Assembly (NCBI RefSeq): GCF_001279695.1 | Contig: NZ_LGDD01000293.1 | Location: 62,001 to 126,000 of the forward strand | DNA from: Streptomyces sp. WM6378 | GTDB lineage: Bacteria > Actinomycetota > Actinomycetes > Streptomycetales > Streptomycetaceae | Reading direction: 5' to 3' | DNA: 64,000 nucleotides | Shown: positions 61,154-64,000 of the stretch, piece after piece | Position numbering within the stretch: position 1 is the stretch's first letter | How the letters are laid out: every line of letters starts with the position of its first letter | The notes under the pieces: model-generated | Databases searched by the model: none | What the model was told of the DNA's origin: nothing | What the model saw: the letters and a program-made list of their open reading frames with translations, nothing else | Position numbers and translations under genes: made by a program

Positions 61154-62560
61154 GTGATCGCCCTCTCCCTCGCCGAGATCGCCGAAATCGTCGGCGGGCA
61201 GCCGCACGACATACCGGATCCGTCCGTCACGGTCACCGGACCCGTCGTCATCGACTCCCGCCAGGTGGCGGCCGGTTCGCTCTTCGTGGCCTTCGCCGGC
61301 GAACACGTCGACGGCCACGACTACGCGCGGCGCGCCTTCGAGGCGGGCTGCGCGGCGGTCCTGGCGGCCCGCCCGGTCGGCGTGCCCGCGATCGTCGTCG
61401 ACGACGTACAGGCCGCCCTCGGCGCCCTCGCCCGCGACGTCGTACGCCGCCTCGGCACCGAAGTCGTCGCCCTCACCGGCTCGTCCGGCAAGACCTCCAC
61501 CAAGGACCTGATCGCGCAGGTGCTCCAGCGCCACGCGCCGACCGTGTTCACGCCGGGCTCCCTCAACAACGAGATCGGTCTGCCGCTGACCGCGCTCACC
61601 GCCTCCGCGGACACCAGACACCTGGTCCTGGAGATGGGCGCGCGCGGCGTCGGTCACATCCGCTACCTCACCGGCCTGACCCCGCCCAGGATCGGTCTCG
61701 TCCTCAACGTCGGGACCGCCCACATCGGCGAGTTCGGCGGCCGGGACCAGATCGCCCTGGCCAAGGGCGAGTTGGTGGAGGGCCTGCCCGAAGACGGCTG
61801 CGCCGTCCTGAACGCGGACGACCCCCTGGTGCGGGCCATGGCGTCCCGCACCAAGGCGCGCGTGCTGTTCTTCGGCGAGGCCAAGGACGCGGACGTACGT
61901 GCCGAGAATGTCCGGCTCACGGCGTCCGGACAGCCCTCCTTCAGCCTTCACACACCCTCCGGGTGCAGCGATGTGACGTTGCGCCTGTACGGTGAGCACC
62001 ACGTGTCGAACGCGCTCGCCGCGGCCGCCGTCGCCCATGAGCTGGGCATGTCCGCAGACGAGATCGCCCGCGCGCTCTCCGAGGCGGGCACCCTCTCCCG
62101 CTGGCGTATGGAGGTCACCGAGCGTCCGGACGGTGTGACGGTCGTCAACGACGCCTACAACGCGAACCCCGAATCCATGCGAGCCGCCCTTCGCGCGCTC
62201 GCGGCCATGGGTACCGGGCGCCGCACGTGGGCGGTGCTCGGTCCGATGGCCGAGCTCGGCGACGACTCGCTCGCCGAGCACGACGCGGTCGGACGGCTCG
62301 CCGTCCGGCTCAACGTCAGCAAGCTCGTGGCAGTCGGGGGCCGGGAAGCGTCCTGGCTGCAACTGGGCGCATATAACGAGGGTTCGTGGGGTGAGGAGTC
62401 GGTGCACGTGTCCGACGCACAGGCGGCCGTCGACCTGCTGCGCAGTGAACTGCGGCCGGGAGACGTCGTGCTGGTGAAGGCATCCAGGTCGATCGGCCTG
62501 GAGCGGGTGGCACTGGCGCTGCTCGAAGGCGCCGTCGAGGGTGAGGTCGCCGCCCGATGA
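61154..62560 (+). CDS. murF: UDP-MurNAc-tripeptide D-alanyl-D-alanine ligase
   Basis: A 468-residue Mur ligase that adds D-Ala-D-Ala. LTGSSGKTSTKDL P-loop, NNEIGLPLTALTA, LEMGARGVGHI, NVGTAHIGEFGG, and NDAYNANPESMRAALRAL are diagnostic of MurF. GTG 61154 has AGGGA 6-8 nt upstream and lies 4 bp after the murE stop. Overlaps mraY by ATGA. Confidence 0.95.
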   Translation: MIALSLAEIAEIVGGQPHDIPDPSVTVTGPVVIDSRQVAAGSLFVAFAGEHVDGHDYARRAFEAGCAAVLAARPVGVPAIVVDDVQAALGALARDVVRRLGTEVVALTGSSGKTSTKDLIAQVLQRHAPTVFTPGSLNNEIGLPLTALTASADTRHLVLEMGARGVGHIRYLTGLTPPRIGLVLNVGTAHIGEFGGRDQIALAKGELVEGLPEDGCAVLNADDPLVRAMASRTKARVLFFGEAKDADVRAENVRLTASGQPSFSLHTPSGCSDVTLRLYGEHHVSNALAAAAVAHELGMSADEIARALSEAGTLSRWRMEVTERPDGVTVVNDAYNANPESMRAALRALAAMGTGRRTWAVLGPMAELGDDSLAEHDAVGRLAVRLNVSKLVAVGGREASWLQLGAYNEGSWGEESVHVSDAQAAVDLLRSELRPGDVVLVKASRSIGLERVALALLEGAVEGEVAAR

Positions 62561-63627
62561 GGCAGATCCTCTTCGCGGGAGCCATCGGCCTGTTCCTGAC
62601 CCTGGTCGGGACCCCGCTGCTCATCAAGCTGCTCGCCCGCAAGGGCTACGGCCAGTTCATCCGGGACGACGGCCCGCGCGGTCACGCCGGGAAGAAGGGC
62701 ACACCCACCATGGGTGGCATCGCCTTCATCCTGGCCACGCTGATCGCGTACGCGCTGACCAAGGTGATCACCAGCGAGGACCCGACCTTCTCGGGCCTGC
62801 TCGTGCTCTTCCTGACCGCCGGCATGGGCATGGTCGGCTTCCTCGACGACTACATCAAGATCGTCAAGCAGCGTTCGCTCGGCCTGCGGGCCAAGGCCAA
62901 GATGGCCGGACAGCTGATCGTGGGCATCGCCTTCGCGGTGCTCGCCCTCCAGTTCGCGGACGCCCGGGGCAACACCCCGGCCTCCACCAGGCTGTCGTTC
63001 ATCAACGACTTCGGCTGGTCCATCGGCCCGGTGATCTTCGTGGTCTGGGCGCTGTTCATGATCCTCGCGATGTCGAACGGCGTGAACCTGACGGACGGTC
63101 TGGACGGCCTGGCCACCGGCGCCTCCGTGATGGTCTTCGGCGCGTACACCTTCATCGGGCTCTGGCAGTTCCAGGAGTCCTGCGCCAACGCGCAGACCCT
63201 GACCAACCCCAACGCCTGCTTCGAGGTGCGAGATCCGCTCGACCTCGCGGTCGTCGCCTCGGCCCTGATGGGCTCCTGCTTCGGCTTCCTGTGGTGGAAC
63301 ACCTCGCCCGCCAAGATCTTCATGGGCGACACCGGTTCCCTCGCGCTCGGCGGCGCGCTCGCCGGCCTCGCGATCTGCTCCCGCACGGAGTTCCTGATCG
63401 CCCTGCTCGGCGGCCTGTTCGTACTGATCACGATGTCCGTGGTCATCCAGGTCGGCTCGTTCAAGATGACCGGCAAGCGGGTCTTCCGGATGGCGCCGCT
63501 CCAGCACCACTTCGAACTCAAGGGGTGGTCCGAAGTCCTTGTCGTGGTCCGGTTCTGGATCATCCAGGGCATGTGCGTGATCGTGGGTCTCGGACTCTTC
63601 TACGCGGGATGGGCAGCCGACAAGTGA
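62557..63627 (+). CDS. mraY: Phospho-N-acetylmuramoyl-pentapeptide-transferase
   Basis: A 356-residue, ten-TM enzyme making lipid I from UDP-MurNAc-pentapeptide and undecaprenyl phosphate. Aspartate motif LDDYIKI near residue 94, NGVNLTDGLDGLA, FMGDTGSLALGG, and MAPLQHHFELKG (His motif) are all present. ATG 62557 overlaps the murF stop; the end overlaps murD. Confidence 0.96.
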   Translation: MRQILFAGAIGLFLTLVGTPLLIKLLARKGYGQFIRDDGPRGHAGKKGTPTMGGIAFILATLIAYALTKVITSEDPTFSGLLVLFLTAGMGMVGFLDDYIKIVKQRSLGLRAKAKMAGQLIVGIAFAVLALQFADARGNTPASTRLSFINDFGWSIGPVIFVVWALFMILAMSNGVNLTDGLDGLATGASVMVFGAYTFIGLWQFQESCANAQTLTNPNACFEVRDPLDLAVVASALMGSCFGFLWWNTSPAKIFMGDTGSLALGGALAGLAICSRTEFLIALLGGLFVLITMSVVIQVGSFKMTGKRVFRMAPLQHHFELKGWSEVLVVVRFWIIQGMCVIVGLGLFYAGWAADK

Positions 63628-64000
63628 GCACCACCTGGCAGGGCAAGCGCGTGACGGTGGCCGGTCTCGGTGTCTCCGGGATGCCGGTGGCCCGGGTCCT
63701 GAACGGGCTCGGCGCCGCCGTCACGGTCGTCAACGAGGGCGCCGACGAGCGCTCCCGCACGCAGGCCGCGGAGTTGGAGGCGCAGGGCATCACCGTGCGC
63801 CTCGGCGACGGGGCCACCCTGCCCGAGGGCACCGAGCTCATCGTCACCACGCCCGGCTGGCGGCCCGACAAGCCGCTGTTCGCGGCCGCCGCCGAGGCGG
63901 GCGTGCCGGTCTGGGGCGACGTGGAACTGGCCTGGCGGCTGCGCGACCTGGACGGCCGCGAGCCGGCCCCCTGGCTCGCGATCACCGGCACCAACGGCAA
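63624..64000 (+). CDS. murD: UDP-MurNAc-L-alanine:D-glutamate ligase (partial)
   Basis: The first 125 codons of a Mur ligase, cut by the window edge: MSTTWQGKRVTVAGLGVSGM (UDP-binding Rossmann-like N-terminus), TTPGWRPDKPLF, and AITGTNG, the beginning of the ATP P-loop. MurD adds D-Glu. GTG 63624 overlaps the mraY stop (GTGA). Next in the normal order would be ftsW, murG. Confidence 0.93.
   Translation, partial: MSTTWQGKRVTVAGLGVSGMPVARVLNGLGAAVTVVNEGADERSRTQAAELEAQGITVRLGDGATLPEGTELIVTTPGWRPDKPLFAAAAEAGVPVWGDVELAWRLRDLDGREPAPWLAITGTNG

Overview
The window reads as high-GC actinomycete chromosome, almost certainly Streptomyces. Evidence: very high GC with strong third-position GC bias, many GTG and TTG starts, a WWW-type trp leader peptide, Streptomyces-typical families (MacRS-like two-component system, DUF5304, SAV_6107 HEPN, DUF3040, Rv1284-type carbonic anhydrase), and LL-DAP-type peptidoglycan genes. 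It is core chromosome, not a mobile island: I see no integrase, transposase, phage gene, CRISPR array, tRNA or rRNA. About 60 protein genes are supported.

Layout. 1-5.2 kb: a YacP-type NYN nuclease, two tandem secreted NlpC/P60 hydrolases and a metallopeptidase-like lipoprotein. 5.2-8.4 kb: a PadR regulator divergent from a MATE exporter, whose reading frame runs 505 bp into an antisense GT87 mannosyltransferase. 8.5-19 kb: PimB'-like mannosyltransferase, long-chain acyl-CoA synthetase, phosphoesterase, an SRPBCC / degenerate ArsA-like ATPase / DUF5304 trio, ROK glucokinase, EEP hydrolase, esterase and PlsC acyltransferase. 19-23.5 kb: MacS/MacR-like system, a phosphofructokinase with a PPi-type donor residue, and a 2-hydroxyacid dehydrogenase. 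23.5-30 kb: fused anthranilate synthase with trpL attenuator, an FG-GAP amidase and class II DAHP synthase. 30-32.5 kb: bfd behind an iron box, bacterioferritin, SUOX-fold oxidoreductase, endonuclease IV. 32.5-40.6 kb: PASTA kinase, thiOSG behind a TPP riboswitch, FAD reductase, Rv2175c-like DNA-binding protein, thiE and metF. 40.7-49.9 kb: membrane and low-complexity proteins, CrtI-like oxidoreductase, DUF4126, an ABC-YhgE-TetR operon, HEPN protein, methyltransferase, DUF3040. 50-55.7 kb: MoxR-DUF58-transglutaminase operon and a beta-carbonic anhydrase. 56-64 kb: the start of the division and cell-wall (dcw) cluster, rsmH-ftsL-ftsI-murE-murF-mraY-murD, with murD cut by the window edge.

How the genes fit together. 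The common themes are cell-envelope biogenesis (dcw genes, NlpC/P60 and amidase hydrolases, PimB'/GT87/PlsC for phosphatidylinositol mannosides and phospholipid, PASTA kinase), central and aromatic metabolism (glucokinase, PFK, DAHP synthase, anthranilate synthase) and thiamine/one-carbon metabolism (thiOSG, thiE, metF). From memory, the gene content matches the Mycobacterium tuberculosis Rv2155c-Rv2190c region closely, so the window is an ancient actinobacterial synteny block interrupted by Streptomyces-specific genes. The most notable departures are a set of three 10-bp-spaced AGTGG boxes (MraZ-type) upstream of rsmH with no mraZ gene, the MATE/GT87 antisense overlap, and two P-loop proteins whose Walker A lysine is arginine.
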